A stretch of 64,000 bases of DNA from Pacificimonas aurantium (GTDB lineage: Bacteria; Pseudomonadota; Alphaproteobacteria; Sphingomonadales; Sphingomonadaceae), in assembly GCF_020092905.1 (NCBI RefSeq), contig NZ_JAGSGB010000002.1, positions 1,116,001-1,180,000 of the forward strand. The letters run 5' to 3'. Position 1 is the stretch's first letter. Every line of letters starts with the position of its first letter. The notes beneath the pieces were generated by a model, which was not told the origin of the DNA, did no database searches, and saw only the letters and a program-made list of their open reading frames with translations. This document shows positions 28,937 through 36,355 of this stretch, one piece after another. The position numbers were made by a program, and so were the translations under genes.

Positions 28937-29003
28937 GGCGGTTTCCTTTCCTCAAGCGGTGAAGACGATCGGGCGGACATCGCGCCCGCCCTTGGACAGG
29001 CGT

Positions 29004-29549
29004 TCACCGCGTTGACGCCTGCCATTCGAAGCGACCGTCACCATTCGCATCGGTCCAGATCGGCACGACGCGGGCGGTGACGGCAGAAAGCGGAAGCGGC
29101 CCGAAATAACGGCCATCGAAACTGTCGGCGGCGTCCCAGTTCATCAGGAACACATCGCGTTTGGCGATCACACGGCAGCCCTGCCAGGAGGGCAGGTCGC
29201 GGCCCATCCGGTCGCGCTCACGGGCATGGCCATAAAGGTGGTCGTAAGCGGTAATGGCCGTGCCATGGCGGCAGACTCTCGTGCCGTGGAGCGCCAGGAC
29301 GCGCTTGATCAGTGGCACGCCGCGCGGAAGGTAGCGGCGCGCTTCAAGCAGCTCCGCCAGCGCGTCTGGCGGCCGGACCGCGACCAGATCGGTGACTTCG
29401 ATAGGGCCGGCTGGCTCGACGGCGTAGAGGCCGATGGGCGCACTGGCCGAGGCGTTCCAGATGAAGCGCGGACCATGCCCGGTGACCACCGGGGCTATGA
29501 CCAGCCCGACCGACACCAGCGCGGAAGCGAAAATGGCGCGCCGGGTCAT
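29004..29549 (-). CDS. traF: TraF-type S26 signal peptidase
   Basis: 181 residues with an N-terminal membrane anchor and the S26 catalytic pair. The serine is in 'NASASAPIGLYAV' and the lysine in 'VPLIKRVLALHG'. In IncP-like systems TraF matures the TrbC prepilin, probably into a cyclic pilin. It overlaps the DUF2840 gene by 4 bp. Confidence 0.9.
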   Translation of the reverse strand: MTRRAIFASALVSVGLVIAPVVTGHGPRFIWNASASAPIGLYAVEPAGPIEVTDLVAVRPPDALAELLEARRYLPRGVPLIKRVLALHGTRVCRHGTAITAYDHLYGHARERDRMGRDLPSWQGCRVIAKRDVFLMNWDAADSFDGRYFGPLPLSAVTARVVPIWTDANGDGRFEWQASTR

Positions 29550-30067
29550 GGGCGAATGCTTCGCCGCTTGATCCAGGCGCGATGCTGCGCGCGCGTGTAG
29601 GCGCGGGGGCTTTCCCCGGCCGCCAGTCGGTTATGAACGTGGCGCCAGTGATCGGGCGCGACATCGGCCCCGTCGATGCCGCCTGCCTCGATCGCGTCGA
29701 TGAGCTGGAGCACGCGCTCGACTTTCGGCCAGCCAGAGACTGTCAACAGAAGTTCGCCGCCCGGCGTGACGGCGGGAACGGTCTGGTAGGCTTCGTGCGC
29801 CGCGACCGCGCGCAGGATGTCGAGATGGGAGGCGACGGTGCCGTAGTCATTTGCCGTCCAGCGCACGAAGGCGAAAAGGCTCCCGGGAGGAAAGCCGAGG
29901 ACACGGCGCCTGCGGTCGATAACACGCTCCTGAACCGGATTCCCGAACCGCACCCAATATTCGATCGACTTCTCGATCCAGATCAGCTCCACCTCGGTCA
30001 GCGCCGCAGCTGATGAGGAGCGCGCGCCCTCGACCACCAGCTTTCGATGGGCCGCCAAGCCGGTCAT
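29546..30067 (-). CDS. DUF2840 family protein
   Basis: 173 residues with 'LTEVELIWIEKSIEYWVRFG', 'GSLFAFVRWTANDYGTV' and 'TPGGELLLTVSGWPKVERVL', the pattern of the DUF2840 family found between parA and traF in ICEs. Function is unknown. It overlaps its neighbours on both sides by 4 bp, so it is part of the repA-parA-traF transcription unit. Confidence 0.82.
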   Translation of the reverse strand: MTGLAAHRKLVVEGARSSSAAALTEVELIWIEKSIEYWVRFGNPVQERVIDRRRRVLGFPPGSLFAFVRWTANDYGTVASHLDILRAVAAHEAYQTVPAVTPGGELLLTVSGWPKVERVLQLIDAIEAGGIDGADVAPDHWRHVHNRLAAGESPRAYTRAQHRAWIKRRSIRP

Positions 30068-30318
30068 TGCCCATCGTCCCCGGCAGGTGGAAATTCACGC
30101 TCCAGCAGCGCGCGCAGCATGTCGGCGACCGTCATGCCGCGCTCAAAGGCCGCGATCTTGATGCGGCCGCGCTGCGCCGGCGTCACATCGATGGTGAGCC
30201 GCGCCGTGTTCGCAGCGCCGTCCGCCCTACCGGCCGGCTGCTCTTTTGCGGCTCTCACCCAGGTTTCGGGATCGGCCGGCCGGCGGGCAAAGCCGCTCGT
30301 GGGCGCTCGGGTGCTCAT
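30064..30318 (-). CDS. Small ribbon-helix-helix protein, ParG-like partition partner
   Basis: 84 residues. The C-terminal part 'ARLTIDVTPAQRGRIKIAAF' resembles the ribbon-helix-helix domain of ParG-like proteins, with a disordered N-terminus before it. It lies directly after parA with a 4-bp overlap, the place of a ParA partner and centromere-binding protein. It is a better candidate for the ParA partner here than the distant ParB. Confidence 0.65.
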   Translation of the reverse strand: MSTRAPTSGFARRPADPETWVRAAKEQPAGRADGAANTARLTIDVTPAQRGRIKIAAFERGMTVADMLRALLEREFPPAGDDGQ

Positions 30319-30968
30319 GATACCCTCCGCGTGCGCGGGAGCCGCTCGATTTCGTCAACCAGCGCTGCGATCTCAGCGGCCGCGGCTGTGGCGCCGTCCA
30401 GTTCGTGAACGAGACGGCCGGTCTGGGCGGCGCTGGCGAAGGCGACACGCTGCCCGATCCGGCTCGCGAGCACCGGAGGATCGTGATCGGCGAGCGCAGC
30501 GGCGGTTTCGCGGCCTAGGATGGTGCGCGCAGCGCAGCGATTGAGGACGAAGCGGGCGACGAGATCGGGCCGGTAAATGCGCGCTTCGGCGATGAGCGAC
30601 AGCATCTCGGCGGAAGCCCAGCCATCGAAGGGCGAGGGCTGCACCGGGATCAGCACCAGGTCGGCGGCGATTAGCGCGGAGCGCATGAGGCCGGCGACAC
30701 GCGGCGGCCCATCGATGACGACATGATCGGCCTGCCGGGACAGTTCCGGCGCTTCCCGGTGCAGCGTATCGCGAGCAAGGCCGATGACACCGAACAGCCT
30801 CGGCGAGCCCTCATGACCGCGCTGCTCAGACCAGTCGAGCGCCGAGCCTTGCGGATCGGCATCGACCAAAATGACCCTCTGCCCCCTTCCGGCCCATTCT
30901 CCGGCGAGATGCAGCGCCAGTGTCGTCTTGCCGACACCGCCCTTCTGGTTGAGCAGAGCCACGATCAT
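30315..30968 (-). CDS. parA: ParA-family partition ATPase
   Basis: 217 residues with the deviant Walker A 'KGGVGKTT' at 9-16, 'VILVDADPQGSALDW' and 'HVVIDGPPRV'. It is a short ParA without an N-terminal DNA-binding domain, as on many ICEs and plasmids. It would help keep the excised circular form in dividing cells. It overlaps repA by 4 bp. Confidence 0.92.
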   Translation of the reverse strand: MIVALLNQKGGVGKTTLALHLAGEWAGRGQRVILVDADPQGSALDWSEQRGHEGSPRLFGVIGLARDTLHREAPELSRQADHVVIDGPPRVAGLMRSALIAADLVLIPVQPSPFDGWASAEMLSLIAEARIYRPDLVARFVLNRCAARTILGRETAAALADHDPPVLASRIGQRVAFASAAQTGRLVHELDGATAAAAEIAALVDEIERLPRTRRVS

Positions 30969-32113
30969 CGCTGACCGTCCTCACGCTCACCGCGCAGCGG
31001 GCGCATGGTGTCGAAGCGGATTTCTGATGTGTGATCGGATGGCGTTGGTGGCCGCCGGTTCGCCGTCGCTCTGAGCGCCTGGCCGGTGCGGGCGATGAGG
31101 TTTTCAACATCGCGCCTGCGCTCTTCAAGGTTAGATTCTGTGTTAGACTCTCTGTTAAGGGGGCGATTTGCCGAACGATCTCCGTGCCTTAAACCCGGAT
31201 CGGGTTCCCGATAGCACGAGCCGCCGGTTCCCGATGGCACGATAGTCCGGGTTCCCGATAGCACGAGGCCGTCCACAGCTTTTCCACAGGCCGGCCATGG
31301 CTCGAAGGCGAGCAGCGCCCGGCGCCCGGTCTCGATCTCGGTAAAGAGCCTGTAGCCGGGCAGCGGCTGACGGCGGATGATATCGCGCAGTTCAAAGGCA
31401 AAGCGCTTATAGGGCGAGAGAGAGCCGGACTTCTGGTGCAGATGACGAAAATCGAACCGCCATCCGCCCTTCTGGCGGCCGCCATGCTTGCGCACGAGCC
31501 GGTAAAGCCAGCGGTCGAGCCCGCCGGTCAGATCGAAATAGGCCCGATCGATGGTCAGGATCAGCGCATCGTCCAGGACAGCGCGATAAAACCAGTCCGG
31601 CACGATCAGTTCGATACCATCGGGGCGCCCGTTGCCGTCGGTTCGTTCCTGCCATTCATTGATCCAGGAGAAGCGGTGTCGCCGCCCTTCAGCGGGCTGG
31701 CGGATCGTGGTCGAGATGGTGGTGGATTGCAGCCGGTCGAGCGCCGCCTTGAGACGCTGGTAATCGCGCAGGCTGGTGCCACGGCCAATGAAGGTGAGAA
31801 TCTCATAGGGCGTCGCCGCCATGAGCCGCGAGGTGCGCAAGCCTGTGTCGCGCGCTTCGACGATCTGGCTGGCAGCCCAGATCAGGATATCGGCGTCCCA
31901 GATCGTTGCCATGCCGTGGTCGGCAACCGCCTCGACGCGAATCGAGATTTTTCCGGCGGTGAAGTCGATCGGGGTGATGCGATGTGATTTGGCGAGCGAG
32001 AAGAATGGATACGCCATGAGGTCCTGCGCGTCCCGCGGTGCGAAGTCACCGGGAAGCGCTCTGAACAGGTCGAGCTGCCCGCGCTCGGACGGGGAACGTC
32101 GCCGGATCGCCAT
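30965..32113 (-). CDS. repA: Replication initiator RepA
   Basis: 382 residues of the replication initiator A family. The N-terminus 'GQLDLFRALPGDFAPRDAQD' and the winged-helix regions 'KSHRITPIDFTAGKISIRVE' and 'LVRKHGGRQKGGWRFDF' are typical. It would let the excised circle replicate during transfer. The 3' part of the gene contains three iteron-like repeats and a DnaA-box-like site (listed separately), so origin function may overlap coding sequence. Confidence 0.9.
   Translation of the reverse strand: MAIRRRSPSERGQLDLFRALPGDFAPRDAQDLMAYPFFSLAKSHRITPIDFTAGKISIRVEAVADHGMATIWDADILIWAASQIVEARDTGLRTSRLMAATPYEILTFIGRGTSLRDYQRLKAALDRLQSTTISTTIRQPAEGRRHRFSWINEWQERTDGNGRPDGIELIVPDWFYRAVLDDALILTIDRAYFDLTGGLDRWLYRLVRKHGGRQKGGWRFDFRHLHQKSGSLSPYKRFAFELRDIIRRQPLPGYRLFTEIETGRRALLAFEPWPACGKAVDGLVLSGTRTIVPSGTGGSCYREPDPGLRHGDRSANRPLNRESNTESNLEERRRDVENLIARTGQALRATANRRPPTPSDHTSEIRFDTMRPLRGEREDGQR
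31203..31288 (+). repeat. Iteron-like direct repeats and DnaA-like box inside repA (candidate oriV)
   Basis: Three direct copies of GGTTCCCGATAGCACG lie at 31203-31218, 31226-31241 (one mismatch) and 31250-31265, with a period of 23-24 bp. TTTTCCACA, one mismatch from the DnaA box TTATCCACA, lies at 31280-31288. Spacing near two helical turns is typical of initiator iterons. They are within the repA coding frame, so they may also reflect a repeated peptide segment. Confidence 0.55.
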
Positions 32114-32133
32114 GGGTAATCCTCGCGCGATGG

Positions 32134-32415
32134 TCAGCGATTGATGCCGCCGGCCGACCCACAGGCCGCTGGCATGTGCCGTTTGGCTGGCAGAACCTGT
32201 CCGCGCGGATCGGAGGTTGACGTGACCGCGCCGCGCGAAGCCCAGGCTTCGAGATCAGCTACCGAATAGACGACGCGCCCACCGAGCTTGCGATAGGCCG
32301 GGCCGGTTCCATAGGTGCGGTGCTTTTCCAGCGTGCGCGCCGAAAGGCTGAGAAACACCGCCGCTTCCTTGGTGCGCAGGTAGCGTGGCGGCAGGGCGGT
32401 GAGATTGGGTCGCAT
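32134..32415 (-). CDS. AlpA-like helix-turn-helix protein
   Basis: 93 residues from ATG 32415, which has GGAGG 8 nt upstream. 'YLRTKEAAVFLSLSARTLEK' and 'YRKLGGRVVYSVADLEAWAS' form a MerR/AlpA-type winged helix-turn-helix. Proteins of this type serve as excisionases or regulators in ICEs. It lies just upstream of repA and may control the repA-parA unit, or act as a directionality factor (see also 55072-55350). Confidence 0.78.
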   Translation of the reverse strand: MRPNLTALPPRYLRTKEAAVFLSLSARTLEKHRTYGTGPAYRKLGGRVVYSVADLEAWASRGAVTSTSDPRGQVLPAKRHMPAACGSAGGINR

Positions 32416-32553
32416 TGTCGGGCCTCCGTGGCGTTGCCGGGCGCCGCTGCGGAGCAACGGCGGATCGCGATCACGGTGGCGAAGGAATGCAGGCGGGGTG
32501 GATGGGGAAGATAACAGGCGAACAATCCCCACCCCCCGGGCGTCGAAGCGCGC

Positions 32554-33048
32554 TCAGGATCGGCGACGATGCCGTAGCAATTTGCGATAGCCGCCATTGA
32601 TGAACGGCCCGGCACTTTCGATCAGCCCGATCACAGCATCGCGCAAGGGTGAGGTCTTCCAGGGCTCGGCCGCGACCCGCTCGGGACCGAACAGCGCGAT
32701 GGCGATCTGGCGATAGGTCGCGCCATTGGCCCGGCCGTCGGCGGCTCGCATCATCAGTCGGATACGTCGACGCTGGTACGGCGTGATGCGTCCGTCGCGC
32801 GTAACGGGGCGCGCGTTCAGCGCTTGCCAGAGCCGCAGCACTGCCTCGACCCGATCGGGCAGATCGTCGTCGAGTGGCAGGATGACAGCCGAGGTTCTAT
32901 CGGTTTTTCGGCCCGACAGCAGGAGGATCTGCGCGACGATGCCCCCGCGATGGATGGCATGGAGACCTTCCGGACTCGGGCGAACGTCAGCAGGCGCGGC
33001 CAGTGACGATGACGGCGGCAGAAATTCCGGAGCGTCGTCAGCGAGCAA
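32554..33048 (-). CDS. DUF2285-domain part of an FseA-like excision activator
   Basis: At least 164 residues from ATG 33048, but the frame makes sense further upstream to about 33117 ('ARPSLSALRQDVLWSPLANP'). It ends with a DUF2285 helix-turn-helix domain ('RDAVIGLIESAGPFINGGYRKLLRHRR'). It is in the +1 frame relative to the DUF6499 gene at 33038-33313. Joined by a +1 ribosomal frameshift at TTT-CCC (33121-33116) the two give a protein of about 252 residues. The same split arrangement is known for FseA, which activates excision of the Mesorhizobium symbiosis ICE. Separate translation from ATG 33048 is also possible. Confidence 0.75.
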   Translation of the reverse strand: MLADDAPEFLPPSSSLAAPADVRPSPEGLHAIHRGGIVAQILLLSGRKTDRTSAVILPLDDDLPDRVEAVLRLWQALNARPVTRDGRITPYQRRRIRLMMRAADGRANGATYRQIAIALFGPERVAAEPWKTSPLRDAVIGLIESAGPFINGGYRKLLRHRRRS

Positions 33049-33313
33049 GACCGCCGGATTGGCGAGCGGCGACCATAGGACGTCCTGACGAAGCGCGGAA
33101 AGGCTCGGACGAGCCGGGAAATCGCAACCCCCAGTGACGCTGGGCGTCGGTTGAATAGGGATGATCTTCGGCCTTCATGGCGACGAGTTCGCCATAATGC
33201 TCCTGGTAGCGTTCAAACCGCCGCAAACATTCCCATGCGAGCCCTTCGACCGAGAGCGTGTCGAAGAATTCATAGCGACGACCGTCTCGCCAATGGGAAG
33301 TGTCCGGTCGCAC
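33038..33313 (-). CDS. DUF6499-domain protein, N-terminal part of FseA-like activator
   Basis: 91 residues starting 'MRPDTSHWRDGRRYEFFDTL'. Residues 1-65 match DUF6499 ('SVEGLAWECLRRFERYQEHY', 'DAQRHWGLRF'). After F65-P66 the zero-frame tail looks random and ends at 33038, while the +1 frame continues with sensible sequence into DUF2285. The unshifted product may be a short form. The gene overlaps the downstream frame by 11 bp. It sits between the QseM-like gene and the AlpA/repA block. Confidence 0.75.
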   Translation of the reverse strand: MRPDTSHWRDGRRYEFFDTLSVEGLAWECLRRFERYQEHYGELVAMKAEDHPYSTDAQRHWGLRFPGSSEPFRASSGRPMVAARQSGGLAR

Positions 33314-33489
33314 CCGTCCCTCCTCACGTGCAAAGCGCAGGTCAGATTTTTCGCCGAGCTATTTACGACAAGATCTGTTGCAGCAGCATGACAGGGCGGC
33401 CAGCAATGCGGAAAATCTGCCGACAGGCCGCGAAACGCCGTATCTCGCCCGCGTGTCGCCGTGCGCCGCGCCGGACGCGAACTTCAGAC

Positions 33490-33750
33490 CTATCGCTTCC
33501 ACAGAAGATGACGGTAACCGGTCTGCGCCATCCATTTGGCGCGCGCCAGATGAGTATCATGGACCCGGCGCGCGCGATCCGGCTCGAGATTGGGGTCGAT
33601 GCCAAACAGGATATGAACGGCTTCGGTCCACTCGGCACCATCGGCAGCGGCATCCAGCAGTCGCATGTACAGCTTGATATGGGCACGGTCGTAGGCGGTT
33701 AATTCGCTGGAGACCGGCGGTGCATCCTCGAAGGGTTCTATCGGGGGCAT
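33490..33750 (-). CDS. Stand-alone DUF2285 protein, QseM-like anti-activator candidate
   Basis: 86 residues from ATG 33750 (GTG 33777 is an alternative). 'LTAYDRAHIKLYMRLLDAAA' and 'DTHLARAKWMAQTGYRHLLWKR' match the DUF2285 helix-turn-helix variant. Single-domain DUF2285 proteins such as QseM bind the activator FseA and block it. Its position between a small Xre regulator and the FseA-like gene supports the same job here. This is inference from family and order. Confidence 0.72.
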   Translation of the reverse strand: MPPIEPFEDAPPVSSELTAYDRAHIKLYMRLLDAAADGAEWTEAVHILFGIDPNLEPDRARRVHDTHLARAKWMAQTGYRHLLWKR

Positions 33751-33867
33751 GTCAGTTGCCTGGTGCGTGCTGCCCACTGCAGGACGCGAGATAACACCAG
33801 ATACTCCAGGATTGTGTGTTTTGGGAGAATATCGCTCGGAGGGAACACGGCGTCTGCCGCTCGCCCG

Positions 33868-34116
33868 TCAGCGCTTTTTGTCACCACCATCATGGACCAG
33901 CAGCACTCCGTGTCCACGCTCGGTCGACAAGAGGACGACACCGGCTGCTTCGAGAGCCCGACGGACCTGATCGCGCGTGCTTTCGTACACCTCGAGGCCG
34001 CTTTCGGATTCGAGGCGCTTGAGCGCGGTCAGTGATACACGGGCCTTGTCAGCAAGCGTCTCCTGTGTCCAACCCAGCAAGGCGCGCGCGGCCCGCGACT
34101 GTCGGGCGGTGATCAT
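33868..34116 (-). CDS. Xre-family regulator, QseC-like
   Basis: 82 residues forming one helix-turn-helix: 'QSRAARALLGWTQETLADKA', then 'RVSLTALKRLESESGLEVYE'. It has a strong ribosome site (GGGAGGTG). A perfect palindrome overlapping its own promoter region lies 43 bp upstream (34159-34175). In Mesorhizobium, QseC controls itself and the anti-activator QseM through palindromic operators; the gene order here suggests a similar switch. Confidence 0.78.
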   Translation of the reverse strand: MITARQSRAARALLGWTQETLADKARVSLTALKRLESESGLEVYESTRDQVRRALEAAGVVLLSTERGHGVLLVHDGGDKKR

Positions 34117-34158
34117 GCATGATCACCTCCCATTGCGACCGGCGCGCACTCCAGAACT

Positions 34159-34175
34159 ACGACTATAATAGTCGT
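34159..34175. promoter_or_regulatory. Perfect palindromic operator before the QseC-like gene
   Basis: ACGACTATAATAGTCGT is a palindrome with 7-bp arms around TAA and contains TATAAT on the + strand and TATTAT on the minus strand. It therefore overlaps possible -10 boxes in either direction. A bound Xre dimer would block transcription. It is a probable autoregulatory site. Confidence 0.6.
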
Positions 34176-34422
34176 TCTTGGCAAATAGTCATCGGGAATT
34201 GGCCGTCTGTTCCGCCGCTACGGCGGCGCTGACCTTTGTTGTCGGACGACTGATTCGGCCAACGAAGGCTGACGGGATTGGCCATGGAAGGTCATTGCAT
34301 GATCTTCAAACGTATCAATCTCTCATGTGGAGATATGCTTGCGGATCATTGCCTTGCCTTCCAGACCTCACTGTGATACGTTTTCGGATCAAATAGAGAC
34401 AATTGATCTGTAAAGGGTTCAC
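34176..34422 (+). promoter_or_regulatory. hipBA upstream region with two inverted repeats
   Basis: AAACGTATCA (34308-34317) and TGATACGTTT (34374-34383) form a perfect 10-bp inverted repeat 56 bp apart. GATCAA (34387-34392) and TTGATC (34403-34408) form a second pair just before the hipB ribosome site. HipB-type antitoxins bind several spaced palindromes and repress the operon, so these are good operator candidates. No gene is seen here. Confidence 0.5.
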
Positions 34423-34728
34423 ATGAAAGCCGAAGCAGAGGCTCTGGACATGATCGGCGACCATTTTCGGCGCGCACGGCTAGCGGCGGGCCTGACGCAG
34501 GAACAGGTCGCCGATCTCGCCGGCATATCCCGTCCCCGCTATCGCGACGTCGAGACCGGAGCTGCAGCGGCCCGCGCCACGACTCTGATCAATGTTGCGA
34601 GGGCGCTCGGCCTGGAGATGATGCTGGTTCCTCAGGCGATGGTCCCGGCCATCGAGGCGCTGCTCAGCCCTGAGGGCGAGGACGACCGGCCGGCTTTCAG
34701 CCCACAAGCGGAGGGTGACGATGAATAG
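34423..34728 (+). CDS. hipB: HipB-like Xre antitoxin
   Basis: 101 residues with a helix-turn-helix ('IGDHFRRARLAAGLTQEQVA', 'GISRPRYRDVETGAAAARAT') and an acidic flexible tail. In HipBA pairs HipB neutralises the kinase HipA and represses the operon. The stop lies 8 bp inside the hipA gene, so translation is coupled. The pair would stabilise the ICE in the population. Confidence 0.87.
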   Translation: MKAEAEALDMIGDHFRRARLAAGLTQEQVADLAGISRPRYRDVETGAAAARATTLINVARALGLEMMLVPQAMVPAIEALLSPEGEDDRPAFSPQAEGDDE

Positions 34729-35962
34729 AGCCCGCTCCGCCGAAGCCCTCCTGTCTCTCGATGTTTTCCTCAACGAGGTGAAGGTCGGCACGATCGTCAG
34801 GACACCGGGCGACTTCAACGCCTACAGCTTCGATCCTGCCTACCGCGCGAGCGGAGGACATCCCGTGTTGAGCCTGTCCTTCCGCGCGGCGACGGGAGGA
34901 TTGCGCAAGGATCCGCGCCCGGTGGCAGGCGCCTTGCCGGCCTTCTTTGCCAACCTCCTGCCCGAGGACAAGCTGCGCGAGGCGATGGAAAAGCATCACG
35001 CCCGGACCGTCCGGCCCGGCAATGATTTCGATCTGCTGGCCGCGCTGGGCGCCGACCTGCCAGGCGCTGTGCGGGTTGTCCCGAGTAATGGAGATATCGT
35101 CGCTGCAACCGCTGCACCTGAGGGCAAGCCGAAAGCGCGCTTCTCGCTCGCCGGCGTGCAGATGAAGCTTTCGGTGATGAAGAACACCGGCAAGGGCGGC
35201 GGATTGACAGTGCCGCTCGGAGACAGCGACGGTCAGTACATCGCCAAGTTTCCTTCGACCGCCTTTCCAGGCGTGTCGGAGAACGAGTTCGCCAATCTCG
35301 CGCTGGCCGAAGCGATCGGCATGGACGTGCCCGAACGCGAGCTGGTCGGCAAAGACCAGTTCGAGGGTATTCCCGAGGAATTCGAGACCCTGGCCGAGGG
35401 GCTGGTCCTTCTTATCCGGCGGTTCGATCGCGCCGCCGGCGCGCGCCGAATCCATATCGAGGATTTCGCCCAGGTCTTCGGCATCTATCCGGCACGGAAA
35501 TACGAAGGCGCGGCCTATCACGACATCGCCGCGGCGCTGAATGTGGCGATCTCGCCGATAGCGGCGCTGGAGTTCGTCCGCCGCCTGACCCTGTCGGTGG
35601 TCATGGGCAATGGCGACATGCACCTGAAAAACTGGTCGCTGATCTACCCCGGTGACGGCAATTCGCCCGCCCTGGCGCCGATCTACGACGTGCTTTCGAC
35701 AGTTCCCTATATCCCGGCTGACAATCTGGCTTTGTCCCTTGGCGGCGAACGCGCATTCAAGGCCCTGACGCTGCCACGGTGGAAGGCTTTCGCCAATCGA
35801 GCGCGGCTTCCAGAGCCCGCCGTCCTGAAAACTGTCAGCGAAACTGTAAGGCGTATCGATGCGCATTGGTGGAAATTGCCGGAACGCGATGCCGTCCCAT
35901 CGATCGTTCTGGAGCGGATCGACGCCCATGTCAGGGCCATGATGCCTGTGCTCTTGGACTGA
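34721..35962 (+). CDS. hipA: HipA-like serine/threonine kinase toxin
   Basis: 413 residues from ATG 34721, which has GGAGG 6 nt upstream. Features are the N-terminal HipA domain ('LLSLDVFLNEVKVGTIVRTP'), 'RFSLAGVQMKLSVM' (the P-loop-like segment that carries the autophosphorylated serine in the family), catalytic 'VVMGNGDMHLKNWSLIY' and the metal-binding 'APIYDVLS'. HipA kinases inactivate glutamyl-tRNA synthetase and induce persistence. Length and motifs look intact. A strong terminator follows at 35992. Confidence 0.9.
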   Translation: MNRARSAEALLSLDVFLNEVKVGTIVRTPGDFNAYSFDPAYRASGGHPVLSLSFRAATGGLRKDPRPVAGALPAFFANLLPEDKLREAMEKHHARTVRPGNDFDLLAALGADLPGAVRVVPSNGDIVAATAAPEGKPKARFSLAGVQMKLSVMKNTGKGGGLTVPLGDSDGQYIAKFPSTAFPGVSENEFANLALAEAIGMDVPERELVGKDQFEGIPEEFETLAEGLVLLIRRFDRAAGARRIHIEDFAQVFGIYPARKYEGAAYHDIAAALNVAISPIAALEFVRRLTLSVVMGNGDMHLKNWSLIYPGDGNSPALAPIYDVLSTVPYIPADNLALSLGGERAFKALTLPRWKAFANRARLPEPAVLKTVSETVRRIDAHWWKLPERDAVPSIVLERIDAHVRAMMPVLLD

Positions 35963-35991
35963 GCGCCGTTCCTTGGTGCACCCAGCGGAGA

Positions 35992-36023
35992 AAATGGCCC
36001 CGGCTTTGTTGCCGGGGCCATTT
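35992..36023. terminator. Bidirectional terminator between hipA and the DUF736 gene
   Basis: A 13-bp perfect stem, AAATGGCCCCGGC (35992-36004) and GCCGGGGCCATTT (36011-36023), with a TTTGTT loop. A and T runs at the two sides let it end transcription from both convergent genes. Confidence 0.8.
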
Positions 36024-36028
36024 GCGCC

Positions 36029-36355
36029 TCAGTCGCCGCGACGCGGGTTGGGGCGGGACCAGATCAGCGAGTAGGCTTCGCCGTCCTCGTCATCGAAGAG
36101 GTTGGCGTAGATCGGAGCGGTGAAGCTAGGATCATCGAGCTTGAGACCCAGATAATCGCGGCCTTCGCCCGAGCGCTTGGACCAGGCGGCACCGATCTCG
36201 GCGCGGCCGACCAGGACCCGGTGGCTGGGAGCGTTCTCGCCGTTTGCGCGGATGTCGGGAACGATACGCACGCCCTTGGCCTGGACACTGAGGGTGACGA
36301 TTTCGCCGGTGAATTCGTTCGAACCGGTCTTCTTGAAGGTACCGATGGTCGCCAT
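36029..36355 (-). CDS. DUF736 family protein (second copy)
   Basis: 108 residues from ATG 36355, which has GGAGAT upstream. 'MATIGTFKKTGSNEFTGEIV' and the C-terminal 'AYSLIWSRPNPRRGD' match DUF736. It is a diverged paralogue of the protein at 28598-28936. Function unknown; the family is typical of alphaproteobacterial mobile elements. Confidence 0.87.
   Translation of the reverse strand: MATIGTFKKTGSNEFTGEIVTLSVQAKGVRIVPDIRANGENAPSHRVLVGRAEIGAAWSKRSGEGRDYLGLKLDDPSFTAPIYANLFDDEDGEAYSLIWSRPNPRRGD

Noticed and set aside
27521-29080. 519-codon open frame on the + strand
   Set aside because: It runs antisense across the relaxase start, oriT region, transglycosylase and DUF736 genes. The translation has no family-like sequence; it is a shadow of GC-rich genes.
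32554-33313. Treating the DUF6499/DUF2285 split as a pseudogene
   Set aside because: The split position and +1 direction match the known FseA arrangement, and both halves are otherwise intact. A sequencing error cannot be fully excluded.
34697-35929. 410-codon minus-strand frame opposite hipA
   Set aside because: hipA on the + strand has intact kinase motifs and a good ribosome site; the opposite frame has none.
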